NCBI RefSeq assembly: GCF_014196845.1
Contig: NZ_JACIEM010000004.1
Coordinates: forward strand, 186,001-250,000
DNA from: Aurantimonas endophytica
GTDB lineage: Bacteria; Pseudomonadota; Alphaproteobacteria; Rhizobiales; Rhizobiaceae
Reading direction: 5' to 3'
Length of the DNA: 64,000 nt
In this document: positions 19,792-27,149 of the stretch, piece after piece
How the letters are laid out: every line of letters begins with the position of its first letter
Position numbering within the stretch: position 1 is the stretch's first letter
Notes under the pieces: generated by a model
Told to the model about the DNA's origin: nothing
Seen by the model: only the letters and a program-made list of their open reading frames with translations
The model's database searches: none
Position numbers and translations under genes: made by a program

Positions 19792-20927
19792 TCGGCGTCG
19801 TCCTTGCGCAGGCGGCGGGCGCGCTGGGCGAGCGTCGGATCCGCCTGGCCTTCGCCGGCGTCATCCTGCGTATCGGCGTCGAGGATCCTGTCGATCGGCG
19901 AGCCGCGTCCTTCCACCGACGCCGTAAGGTGGATCACCCTTGCGGCAATGTCGCTGATGCGCTGGCGCAGCCGTGCCTCGTCGAGATCCGGATCGTCCAG
20001 AGGATGCGCCGGCAAATCGAGCGCGTCGCGAACCCGCTCGCCGACCGAGCCCGTCGGCGCCGCGGCGGACACATGCTCCGGTTCAGGCTGGTCGATCGGC
20101 GTATCGGCCTCGGCGTTCGCTTCGGAAGCGGTTAAGGCGGTCGGTGCCTTGACCTCCGCCAGCAGCGCCGGCTCGTCGAGACCGGCCTCGACGACCGCCG
20201 CGAGCCGCCCGATCTTCTCGTCCCGATCGGCGAGTTCCGCCGCCAGGCGAGAAACCCTGTCGTCGAGCTTGCGCGCGGCCGCCTTCTCCTTCTGGAGCCG
20301 GGCTTCCAGCGTGCCGGCTTCGCCCCGCAGCCGTTCGTTTACTCCCTCGCGCTCGCGAGCCTGCCGGTCCGCCTGGCGGAGCTCGTCGGCAAGGCGCTCG
20401 GCCTTGTTCTCCAGCGCGACGATGGCGACCTTCCGCTCGTCCGCGATCTGCGTCAGCTCGCGGAACCTTGCGGCCAGCGCGTCCATCTCCTCGATGCGCA
20501 GATCCAGATCGTGGCCGGTCTCGCGCAGTTCCGCCTCCAGGCGCCCGTAGTCGGCCTGGTGTGCTTCGAACGTTTCGGAAAGCTCCTTGAGTTCGGCTTC
20601 CCGGGTGGCGATGACCTCCTCGAGCTCCCGGTTGCGCCGTTTGAGGTCAGCATTCTCCCGGGCCACCCGCCCGGCTTCCGCCCGCTCGAGCGCCGCCTTC
20701 TCGCGCATCGCCAGCGCGTCCATCTCGCGGCGGCGGGACGTGAGGGCCGCCTCCGCCCGCACATGGTCGAAGCTCGCGCGGATCTCGTTGGCGCTGACCG
20801 GGATGGAGGCCTCGAACTCGCGCCGCGCAAGACGCCGGGCGCGCCCCATCGCCAGCGGCGTGAGCAGCAGGGCGACGAGGATCGCCGACAGGAAGCCGAA
20901 GAGAAAAGTCAGGCCGGTCGCGATCAT
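19776..20927 (-). CDS. Membrane-anchored long coiled-coil protein
   Basis: Protein of 383 residues, not recognised by name. An N-terminal membrane helix (about 3-25, GLTFLFGFLSAILVALLLTP) is followed by a short basic segment and then about 240 residues of near-continuous coiled coil rich in Glu/Arg/Leu (ENADLKRRNRELEEVIATRE, LADELRQADRQAREREGVNE). The C-terminus is acidic and disordered. This plan suggests a cytoplasmic filament- or scaffold-like anchor at the inner membrane. Similar proteins occur in Rhizobiales without assigned function. It ends inside the 3' end of the SpoU gene. eipA lies 125 bases upstream in the same direction. Confidence 0.7.
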   Translation of the reverse strand: MIATGLTFLFGFLSAILVALLLTPLAMGRARRLARREFEASIPVSANEIRASFDHVRAEAALTSRRREMDALAMREKAALERAEAGRVARENADLKRRNRELEEVIATREAELKELSETFEAHQADYGRLEAELRETGHDLDLRIEEMDALAARFRELTQIADERKVAIVALENKAERLADELRQADRQAREREGVNERLRGEAGTLEARLQKEKAAARKLDDRVSRLAAELADRDEKIGRLAAVVEAGLDEPALLAEVKAPTALTASEANAEADTPIDQPEPEHVSAAAPTGSVGERVRDALDLPAHPLDDPDLDEARLRQRISDIAARVIHLTASVEGRGSPIDRILDADTQDDAGEGQADPTLAQRARRLRKDDADQAAE

Positions 20928-21052
20928 TGGGACCTTCGGAGGATTTCAGCGCGCGTATATAACGCGGAACGGGCGGTATCCACCGCCCGTTCCGTGCATC
21001 AATTTATGATTCGCCTGGCGCTATGCTTTGACGGCAACGCCGACAGGAGCGA

Positions 21053-21631
21053 TCAGAACGGGTTCCATGTCGGCATCGGCGTCACCTTCAGGTAGCCGAG
21101 ATTGAGCCCGAGGCGCGCGCCGACGCCGGTCTTGACCGGCACGAGGACGATATCGTCCCGCACCAGGACGGTCATGCCGAGCCCGCCGACCAGGTAGGCA
21201 CTGCCGGTGACGCCGGCAAAGCGGCCGTAGATTCCATCGACCGAGGGCAGGTTGTAGACCAGCATCATGGTCCGGGCGCCGTCCCCGCCGACATCGAACC
21301 CGAGCGACGGGCCCTGCCAGAACATGCGGTGCTGGCCGGCATTCTTGGTGAACAGCGTGCCTTCGCCGAAGCGCAGGCCCCCGAAGAACGCGCCGGCGGC
21401 TTCCTCGCCGAGAATGTAGCCATTCGGCAAGCCGTAGCGCTCGAAGGCGTTCTCGACCAGCTGCGCCAGGCCGCCGGCGGTGCTGCCGAAGAACTGGTGA
21501 CCGGTGGTGACGATCTCGTCGACCGTATAGCCCGATTGCTGCTGGGCGACGGCGGGTGCCGACAGGACGAGGCCCAGCGCGACCGCCGCGAAGGCAGCGA
21601 AGTGGCGGACCGTTTTCAGCATGCGGTTCAT
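21053..21631 (-). CDS. eipA: Periplasmic envelope integrity protein EipA (DUF1134)
   Basis: Protein of 192 residues with a clear signal peptide (cleaved near AVA-QQQ, about residue 29) and the DUF1134 domain (GHQFFGSTAGGLAQLVENAF, GYILGEEAAGAFFGGLRFGEG, FDVGGDGARTMMLVYNLP). In Brucella this small beta-barrel periplasmic protein is needed for envelope stress resistance and is reported to be under CtrA control, which fits its place 1.5 kb from ctrA. A degenerate half-site is visible upstream (TTAGGCA and ACAACCAT on the minus strand near 21724-21742) but is weak. It is divergent from chpT. Confidence 0.88.
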   Translation of the reverse strand: MNRMLKTVRHFAAFAAVALGLVLSAPAVAQQQSGYTVDEIVTTGHQFFGSTAGGLAQLVENAFERYGLPNGYILGEEAAGAFFGGLRFGEGTLFTKNAGQHRMFWQGPSLGFDVGGDGARTMMLVYNLPSVDGIYGRFAGVTGSAYLVGGLGMTVLVRDDIVLVPVKTGVGARLGLNLGYLKVTPMPTWNPF

Positions 21632-21892
21632 GATCGGATCCTTTCAAGAACCCGGGCCGTCGGCCGGAAAGGCGGCGCCCGCGAAGCGCCCGGTGGGCGC
21701 GATCCCTTCGATTTGAGCAAAACATGGTTGTCATTTGCCTAACGGCCTTCAGACGCCCCGACAGCTTGGCCGCAGGGGCGGGGCGCGCGCCTCCGTCGGT
21801 TGACGCCTCCGGCGCCAAAACCCATGCTCGCCACCGAAACGGCCCGGCTGATTCGCCGCGCACGACCGACGGACTCAACGGAACGGACCCGA

Positions 21893-22519
21893 ATGACCAC
21901 GCTTCCCGAGCTTTCCGCCGCCGATCTGGCGGCGCTGCTGTCGAGCCGGCTTTGCCACGACATCATCTCGCCGGTCTTCGGGATCCAGAGCGGGCTCGAA
22001 CTGCTCGACGACATGCCGAATGATCCGGAATCGATGGATCTCGTGCGCAAGTCGCTGAAGGCGGCGGTGGCCAAGCTGCAATTCGCGCGGATCGCCTTCG
22101 GCGCGGCCGGCTCGCAGACGGCGACGATCGACCTCAACGAGGCGAAGACGGTGGCAACCGGCTACATGGACCACGAGAAGGCCTCGCTGGTCTGGGAGGG
22201 CGCACCCGGCTACGTCGGCAAGAACTTCGTCAAGGTAATCCTCAACCTCGTGGTCCTCGCCAGCGCGTCGATCAGCCGGGGCGGCGAGGTGCGGGTCGAG
22301 ATCGAGAGCCTCGAGCCGCCGCGAGCCACCGTCCGCGCCAGCGGCGACAGGGTGCGGATGCAGCCCCGCCTGATCGCTCTTCTCGAAGGCCAGGCCGCGA
22401 CGGATGCCATGGATGCGCAGGCGATCCAGCCCTACTACACGCTGTTCCTCGCCCGGGAATCCGGTCTTGGTGTCTCCCACGAGCTCGGCGAGGGCACCGT
22501 GGTATTTCGCGTCGCTTGA
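21893..22519 (+). CDS. chpT: Histidine phosphotransferase ChpT
   Basis: Relays phosphate from the hybrid kinase CckA to CtrA and CpdR in the alphaproteobacterial cell-cycle circuit. The protein has 208 residues. The helical dimerisation domain carries the phospho-accepting histidine H22 in LSSRLCHDIISPV; a degenerate kinase-like domain without ATP-binding boxes follows and ends GEGTVVFRVA. The ATG at 21893 (MTTLPELSAADLAALL) is chosen because it places the histidine near residue 22 as in known ChpT proteins. A pseudo-receiver and ctrA lie immediately downstream, so phosphodonor and target are encoded side by side. Confidence 0.92.
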   Translation: MTTLPELSAADLAALLSSRLCHDIISPVFGIQSGLELLDDMPNDPESMDLVRKSLKAAVAKLQFARIAFGAAGSQTATIDLNEAKTVATGYMDHEKASLVWEGAPGYVGKNFVKVILNLVVLASASISRGGEVRVEIESLEPPRATVRASGDRVRMQPRLIALLEGQAATDAMDAQAIQPYYTLFLARESGLGVSHELGEGTVVFRVA

Positions 22520-22640
22520 CGGCTAATCGCATCTTTACCTATTCTTACCGCTGTTTCTGAACGCTACGGCAAGCCTGCTCAGGTATGGCTCAGGCCGTTG
22601 CAGCCATGCCGTCGGCGGCTGTGTTGCGGAGGAGCCGGTC

Positions 22641-23066
22641 ATGCAGACCTGTCTGGTGGTGGACGAAGCGCCGGTCGTCCGGAAAGTCGTGTCGCGGATG
22701 CTGCCACAGCTGGGTCTGGTGGTGGAGTGTGTCGCCGGCCCGGGCGAGGCGACGGACTGGGTGGAGCACAACGGACTGCCGGATCTCCTCCTCGTCGCAG
22801 CCACGGTTCTCGGCAACGACGCGCCCGACCTCGTGCGCCAGATCAAGGCGATGCCCGGCGGCGCGCAGGTGATCGTTCTTGCCCTCATCGTCGATGGCAA
22901 TCTCGGCCTGATGACGCGCCTCAAGCGCGCCGGCGTCGCGGGGTTCGTCTACAAGCCCTTCGATCGCATCTCTCTGCGGGCGGCCATCACGCCATATCTC
23001 GCCGAGGCAGCGCCCTGGAAGAGCGGCAGCGAGCGGCGCCCGGACCAGTTCCGCGTCGCGACCTGA
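22641..23066 (+). CDS. Stand-alone receiver-domain protein lacking the phospho-acceptor Asp
   Basis: Single CheY-like domain of 141 residues. The acidic pocket (VVDEAP, D8/E9) and the conserved lysine (VYKPF, K105) are kept, but the phosphorylation position is alanine: PDLLLVAATVLG has A53 where CtrA in this window has D51 ([11 protein letters not shown]). It is therefore probably not phosphorylated in the usual way and may be a pseudo-receiver that binds partners constitutively. The GGAGGAG upstream supports the ATG at 22641. It lies between chpT and ctrA (the latter convergent) and is closed by a shared terminator. It could also be a rapidly diverging response regulator of other function. 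Confidence 0.8.
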   Translation: MQTCLVVDEAPVVRKVVSRMLPQLGLVVECVAGPGEATDWVEHNGLPDLLLVAATVLGNDAPDLVRQIKAMPGGAQVIVLALIVDGNLGLMTRLKRAGVAGFVYKPFDRISLRAAITPYLAEAAPWKSGSERRPDQFRVAT

Positions 23067-23104
23067 CCGGCCGGCCGATCCTCACGGCCACGCACGGCAG
23101 AACG

Positions 23105-23140
23105 AAAAAACCCGCCGCGGCGGACCGGGCGGGTTTTTTT
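23105..23140. terminator. Bidirectional terminator between the pseudo-receiver and ctrA
   Basis: AAAAAACCCGCC pairs with GGCGGGTTTTTT around a GC-rich loop (23105-23140). A and T tracts on both sides make it suitable for both convergent genes. Confidence 0.9.
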
Positions 23141-23159
23141 ATTTCGTGACGAAGGCTGA

Positions 23160-23852
23160 TCAGGCGGCGCGGGCTTCCTCGGGCTCGCGCAGCACGTAGC
23201 CGCGGCCCCAGACCGTCTCGATGTAGTTCTTGCCCTCGGTCGCCGTGGCCAGCTTCTTGCGCAGCTTGCAGATGAAGACGTCGATGATCTTAAGTTCCGG
23301 CTCGTCCATGCCGCCATAGAGATGGTTGAGGAACATCTCCTTGGTGAGCGTCGTGCCCTTGCGGAGCGAGAGCAGCTCCAGCATGGCGTATTCCTTGCCG
23401 GTCAGGTGCACCCGCTGGCCGTTTACCTCGACGGTCTTGGCGTCGAGATTGACCGTGAGGTCGCCGGTGTTGATGACCGACTGGGCATGGCCCTTGGAGC
23501 GGCGGACGATGGCGTGGATGCGGGCGACGAGCTCGTCCTTGTGGAACGGCTTGGTCATGTAGTCGTCGGCACCGAAGCCGAGGCCGCGCACCTTGTCCTC
23601 GATCCCGGCCATGCCGGACAGGATGAGAATCGGCGTCTTCACCTTCGACAGGCGCAGGGTCCGAAGCACCTCGTAGCCGGACATGTCGGGCAGGTTCAGA
23701 TCGAGAAGGATCAGGTCGTAGTCGTAGAGCTTGCCGAGATCGACGCCCTCTTCGCCCAGATCGGTCGTATAGACGTTGAAGCTCTCCGACTTCAGCATGA
23801 GCTCGATGCTCTGCGCGACGGCGCTGTCGTCTTCGATCAAAAGAACGCGCAT
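23160..23852 (-). CDS. ctrA: Cell-cycle master response regulator CtrA
   Basis: OmpR-type response regulator of 230 residues that binds TTAA-N7-TTAA boxes and controls division, motility and DNA-replication genes. The receiver domain (1-120) has the phospho-acceptor D51 in LILLDLNLP, acidic residues D8/D9 and K in MTKPF. The C-terminal winged helix holds [15 protein letters not shown] and GRGYVLR. The protein ends in Ala-Ala, as expected for a ClpXP substrate. ChpT (donor) and SciP (partner and inhibitor) are encoded within 2 kb. A perfect TTAACCAT half-site in its leader suggests autoregulation. Confidence 0.97.
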   Translation of the reverse strand: MRVLLIEDDSAVAQSIELMLKSESFNVYTTDLGEEGVDLGKLYDYDLILLDLNLPDMSGYEVLRTLRLSKVKTPILILSGMAGIEDKVRGLGFGADDYMTKPFHKDELVARIHAIVRRSKGHAQSVINTGDLTVNLDAKTVEVNGQRVHLTGKEYAMLELLSLRKGTTLTKEMFLNHLYGGMDEPELKIIDVFICKLRKKLATATEGKNYIETVWGRGYVLREPEEARAA

Positions 23853-23938
23853 CAGAAGTTCCCCTCAGCCATCCGCGCCGAATTCCGACTTTCGGCAGGC
23901 TCTCGATTGTCTAAACTCCGGCCGAAAAATGGCAGGAA

Positions 23939-23946
23939 ATGGTTAA
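23939..23946 (-). promoter_or_regulatory. Candidate CtrA half-site in the ctrA leader
   Basis: TTAACCAT on the minus strand lies 86 bases upstream of the ctrA ATG, in a short AT-rich patch (GGTTAACAAAC). Autoregulation of ctrA is known in this class; binding here is inferred from the pattern only. Confidence 0.45.
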
Positions 23947-24105
23947 CAAACTATCGCGGTCCATCATGGACGTCGGGCCATTTGGCCTCGCGGGCATTTC
24001 AAGACACGGTGCCCGGCGGCCCCCAGGCGCTTGTTCGATGCGCCAAACTCGGGGAACTCGGTTTACCCAGCCTTAAATCCTCGTCCCTATGATTAACGGT
24101 GCGCG

Positions 24106-24120
24106 TAAACAGACGGTTAA
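24106..24120 (+). promoter_or_regulatory. Candidate CtrA box before fliJ (TAAA-N7-TTAA)
   Basis: TAAACAGACGGTTAA differs from the TTAA-N7-TTAA pattern at one base and sits 90 bases before the fliJ start. Another TTAACGG lies at 24093-24099. The 358-base ctrA-fliJ spacer (23853-24210) holds these AT-rich motifs and otherwise nothing recognised. Confidence 0.4.
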
Positions 24121-24210
24121 GAGGCTTAGCTCCTGAGGCTTGCCCGAAACCCGTTTGTCGCGGTGTTCAAGCCGGTTCCGTCAACGGGGCTGTCAGCTGG
24201 GGAATCGAGT

Positions 24211-24579
24211 ATGAAGCGGGACAATTTGGTGCGACTGACGCGTTTCAAGGTCATGGAGAAACGCCGCCAGTTCGAGCAGCTCGAGATGATGATGAGCGAA
24301 TTCGCCCGCATGGCAGGGGAACTGGACCATCAGATCAACACCGAGGAGAAGAAGGCCGGCATCAGCGACGTCGCGCATTTCGCCTATCCGACCTTCGCCA
24401 AGGCGGCGCGGATCCGGCGCGACAATCTGAACAATTCGGTCAAGGACCTGAAGGTGCAGATCGCCGCGGCCCGCCTCGCCCTCGAGGAAGCCGAGGCTGA
24501 GTTGGTCAATGCCGAGAAGCTGGAACAGCGTGACGTCGCGCGCGACGAACTGGAGCAGCGCCGCGAAGCCTTGGGCTGA
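24211..24579 (+). CDS. fliJ: Flagellar export protein FliJ-like
   Basis: Protein of 122 residues that is almost entirely helical coiled coil (LTRFKVMEKRRQFEQLEMMM, DLKVQIAAARLALEEAEAEL), matching the size and heptad pattern of FliJ, the soluble stalk of the flagellar export ATPase. The ATG at 24211 gives MKRDNLVRLTRFKV, like Rhizobiales FliJ. It stands next to ctrA, as in related genomes, but the ATPase gene fliI is not adjacent here and no other flagellar gene is in the window. Sequence identity is weak in this family, so the assignment leans on length, position and pattern. Confidence 0.72.
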   Translation: MKRDNLVRLTRFKVMEKRRQFEQLEMMMSEFARMAGELDHQINTEEKKAGISDVAHFAYPTFAKAARIRRDNLNNSVKDLKVQIAAARLALEEAEAELVNAEKLEQRDVARDELEQRREALG

Positions 24580-24717
24580 GGCCGCTTCGCCTCGAGAAGA
24601 CAGCCGGCCCCGCGGACCTGACGCGGCGGCCGGCACCGGCAGGCCGGGCAGGCGGGTCTCGCGAGCCGCGCGATCGGCCAGGCCGCCCATCGGACCAGCC
24701 ATCCCGCAGCGGCACGA

Positions 24718-24753
24718 ACAAAAAAAGCCGGCGATGCGCCGGCCTTTTTTGTT
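24718..24753. terminator. Bidirectional terminator between fliJ and sciP
   Basis: ACAAAAAAAGCCGGC pairs with GCCGGCCTTTTTTGT around GATGC. Long A and T tracts flank a strong GC stem, between the convergent fliJ and sciP genes. Confidence 0.9.
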
Positions 24754-24768
24754 ACCCGTTTCCTGAAC

Positions 24769-25059
24769 TCAGTGCAGTTCTATGCGCTTGCGATACTCCT
24801 GCAGCTGAGTCGTTCGCAGCCCGGCAAGGCCGTGCTGGTCGATGGAAACCTGCCAGGAGAGGAACTCCTCCACCGTCAGCGTATAGCGTGAACACGCCTC
24901 GTCGAGGCTGAGCAGGCCGCCGCGTACAGCGGCAACCACCTCGGCCTTGCGGCGGATCACCCAGCGACGCGTATTCGACGGCGGCAGGTCGGCCATCGTC
25001 AGCGGACTCCCGTCGGGGCCGATGACGTATTTGACACGCGGTCTGATCTGATCGGTCAT
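24769..25059 (-). CDS. sciP: CtrA inhibitor SciP (DUF1153)
   Basis: Small helix-turn-helix protein of 96 residues with the conserved DUF1153 core: VKYVIGPDGSPLTMADLPP, RRWVIRRKAEVVAAVRGGLL, YTLTVEEFLSWQ and HGLAGLRTT. In Caulobacter SciP binds CtrA and blocks its recruitment of RNA polymerase in G1. The ATG at 25059 is chosen over one seven codons upstream because AGAGAG stands just before it. It lies 0.9 kb from ctrA, separated by fliJ, so activator and inhibitor are clustered with the phosphorelay gene chpT. It is divergent from mnmA. Confidence 0.92.
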   Translation of the reverse strand: MTDQIRPRVKYVIGPDGSPLTMADLPPSNTRRWVIRRKAEVVAAVRGGLLSLDEACSRYTLTVEEFLSWQVSIDQHGLAGLRTTQLQEYRKRIELH

Positions 25060-25294
25060 TGTACTCTCTACTACACTCAAAGACCTAATCTCAGCGTCAC
25101 GTTAGCCCGACGCTTTTAAAATTCCGTCAAGCCTGTCGTAAGCTTTCGATAAGAACTTGAACGGGTTTGCATCAGGCACTGGAGTCATTGACAACCGGTT
25201 GCCACGGCAGCCTGACGGAGCGTCCACTTTTGCAATTCAGCGCTTCTGCGCCTACATCCAGCCGATGACCGCAGCAGCGCCGCAGAGCCCGCCC

Positions 25295-26470
25295 ATGCTG
25301 AACAGCCTCGACCTGCCGAAGCCCGCCGCCGAGACCCGGGTCGTCGTCGCCATGTCGGGCGGCGTCGATTCCTCCGTCGTCGCGGCGATCCTCAAGGACG
25401 AGGGCTACGACGTCGTCGGCATCACCCTGCAGCTCTACGATGCGGGCGAGGGCGCCCGCCGCGCCGGTTCATGCTGCGCCGGACAGGACATCGCCGATGC
25501 CCGCCGGGTCGCGGAGACGCTCGGCATCCACCATTACGTGCTGGATTACGAGGAGCGCTTCCGCAAGGCGGTGATCGATCCGTTCGCGGCCAGCTATCTC
25601 GCCGGCGAGACGCCGATTCCCTGCGTCGCCTGCAACCAGACGGTCAAGTTCCGCGACCTTCTGGCGACCGCTCGCGACCTCGGCGCCGACGCGCTGGCGA
25701 CCGGCCACTACATCGACAGCCGCCTGAACGGCGCCCACCGCAGCCTCTATCGGCCGCGCGACCTCGACCGTGACCAGAGCTACTTTCTCTACGGCACCAC
25801 GCAGGAGCAGCTGGATTTCCTGCGCTTTCCGCTCGGTCGCCTGACCAAGCCGGAGACGAGGGCGCTGGCCGAGCGGCATGGCCTTGCCATCGCCGCCAAG
25901 CCGGACAGCCAGGACATCTGCTTCGTCGCCAAGGGCCGCTACAGCGACGTGATCCGCCGGCTGCACCCCGATGCCGGTCGGGCCGGCGAGATCGTGCATG
26001 TCGACGGAAGGCATCTTGGCCGCCACGACGGCATTCTCGGCTACACGATCGGCCAGCGCCGCGGGCTTGGCGTCGCCGCCAGCGAGCCGCTCTATGTCGT
26101 GGCGATCGAGGCGGGCGAGGCGCGAATCGTCGTCGGCCCGCGCGAGGCACTGGCAACGCGGCGGCTGCGGCTGCGCGACGTCAACTGGCTGGGGCGCGAG
26201 GCCCCCGAGGCGTTTGCCGCCGGCGGTCACGAGTTGTTCGTCAAGGTCCGCTCCACCCGGCCGCCGGCCCCCGCCCGGATCGTTGCGACCCCCGCCGGCT
26301 GGGAGGTCGAGATCCTCGGCGGCGAGGAGGGTGTCGCGCCCGGCCAGGCCTGCGTCTTCTATACCGGCGACGGCGCGGGCGCCGAGGTGCTCGGCGGCGG
26401 CGTCATCGCCGCAACGGCGCGCGCGGCCGAGACCAGTCTCGCCCAACGCGTCGCCGTCGCGCAGGCATAG
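25295..26470 (+). CDS. mnmA: tRNA-specific 2-thiouridylase MnmA
   Basis: Adds sulfur to U34 of tRNA-Lys, tRNA-Glu and tRNA-Gln. In the 391-residue form the ATP-pyrophosphatase loop SGGVDS is at 21-26. Catalytic cysteines are C113 ([12 protein letters not shown]) and the C of DSQDICFV. The tRNA-binding central part ([12 protein letters not shown]) and C-terminal beta domain are present. The ATG at 25295 gives [10 protein letters not shown], like Rhizobium MnmA; an in-frame ATG lies ten codons upstream and a TTG even further, but none has a good ribosome binding site. The tRNA-Glu gene of this window encodes a CTC anticodon and so is not a substrate. Confidence 0.94.
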   Translation: MLNSLDLPKPAAETRVVVAMSGGVDSSVVAAILKDEGYDVVGITLQLYDAGEGARRAGSCCAGQDIADARRVAETLGIHHYVLDYEERFRKAVIDPFAASYLAGETPIPCVACNQTVKFRDLLATARDLGADALATGHYIDSRLNGAHRSLYRPRDLDRDQSYFLYGTTQEQLDFLRFPLGRLTKPETRALAERHGLAIAAKPDSQDICFVAKGRYSDVIRRLHPDAGRAGEIVHVDGRHLGRHDGILGYTIGQRRGLGVAASEPLYVVAIEAGEARIVVGPREALATRRLRLRDVNWLGREAPEAFAAGGHELFVKVRSTRPPAPARIVATPAGWEVEILGGEEGVAPGQACVFYTGDGAGAEVLGGGVIAATARAAETSLAQRVAVAQA

Positions 26471-26721
26471 CCGATCCCATGCCAGGTGGCAGCGCCGTCC
26501 CGCGGGCGGCACGGCGCTGCCGATCTGTCGAAGGAGAAGCGCAGGGCCGAATCTGCCGCCTCCAATGCCGCCGACGGCGGCGAAACGACGCGCAACGAAG
26601 CGGGTCCTTGTCTCGCTCGCGCCGCCGACCATCCGGTTTCGGACCGGCCGGGCATTGACAGAAAACGCCCCCCGCTCCTATATCGCGCCGACCCGACCGG
26701 CCACGCCGGGCCGGGACAGGC

Positions 26722-26798
26722 GGCGGGGTAGCTCAGCTGGTTAGAGCAGCGGAATCATAATCCGCGTGTCGGGGGTTCAAGTCCCTCTCCCGCTACCA
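26722..26798 (+). tRNA. tRNA-Met (anticodon CAT)
   Basis: A 77-base cloverleaf with encoded CCA. The acceptor stem is GGCGGGG/TCCCGCT with two G-U pairs. The anticodon stem GCGGA/TCCGC encloses ATCATAA, which gives anticodon CAT. The first pair is G-U rather than the mismatch of initiator tRNA, so it is not tRNA-fMet. Elongator tRNA-Met is most likely, but a tRNA-Ile2 read by TilS (encoded at 1400) also has CAT and cannot be fully excluded. Confidence 0.88.
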
Positions 26799-27149
26799 AC
26801 CATCCCATTGATTTTATTGGCCATCAGGGGCTCTCGGAAACCCGGGATCCTTGGTTTTCGGCGATCTGGACCTTCGTGCCGGTCGGTGCCACCAGCCGTC
26901 TGCGGTGCGCCACGAATCCCGGTGAGATGCGATCCTGCCGGCCTCTTCCTGCATCACCGTGTCTGCTGAACGTCACATCCGCGAAGACGCCATCGGCGGC
27001 CTCGGCAGCACAGGCGTGCCGGGCTCGCAGGCCCCAAGGCAGACGAAATCGGGTAAACTTTACGTAAAATCCGATACCCCCGTTTTCGAACTCCTTAAGG
27101 TACCGGAGTTAGGATCGGTACGGCGTCGGAAACTTGCGGATGCGGAACT
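26799..27149. other. Intergenic stretch without recognised features
   Basis: The 351 bases between the CAT tRNA and the GGDEF/EAL gene hold no convincing gene, terminator or repeat. An AT-richer part at about 27050-27110 (TTTACGTAAAATCC) is probably the promoter of the downstream gene. Confidence 0.5.

Noticed and set aside
21724-21742. CtrA box before eipA
   Set aside because: Only degenerate halves (TTAGGCA, ACAACCAT) with wrong spacing are present; kept as a remark, not as a feature.
26722-26798. tRNA-Ile2 (CAT, lysidine-modified) instead of tRNA-Met
   Set aside because: The body and anticodon arm look more like alphaproteobacterial elongator tRNA-Met; a tRNA classifier would settle it, so it is mentioned only as an alternative.
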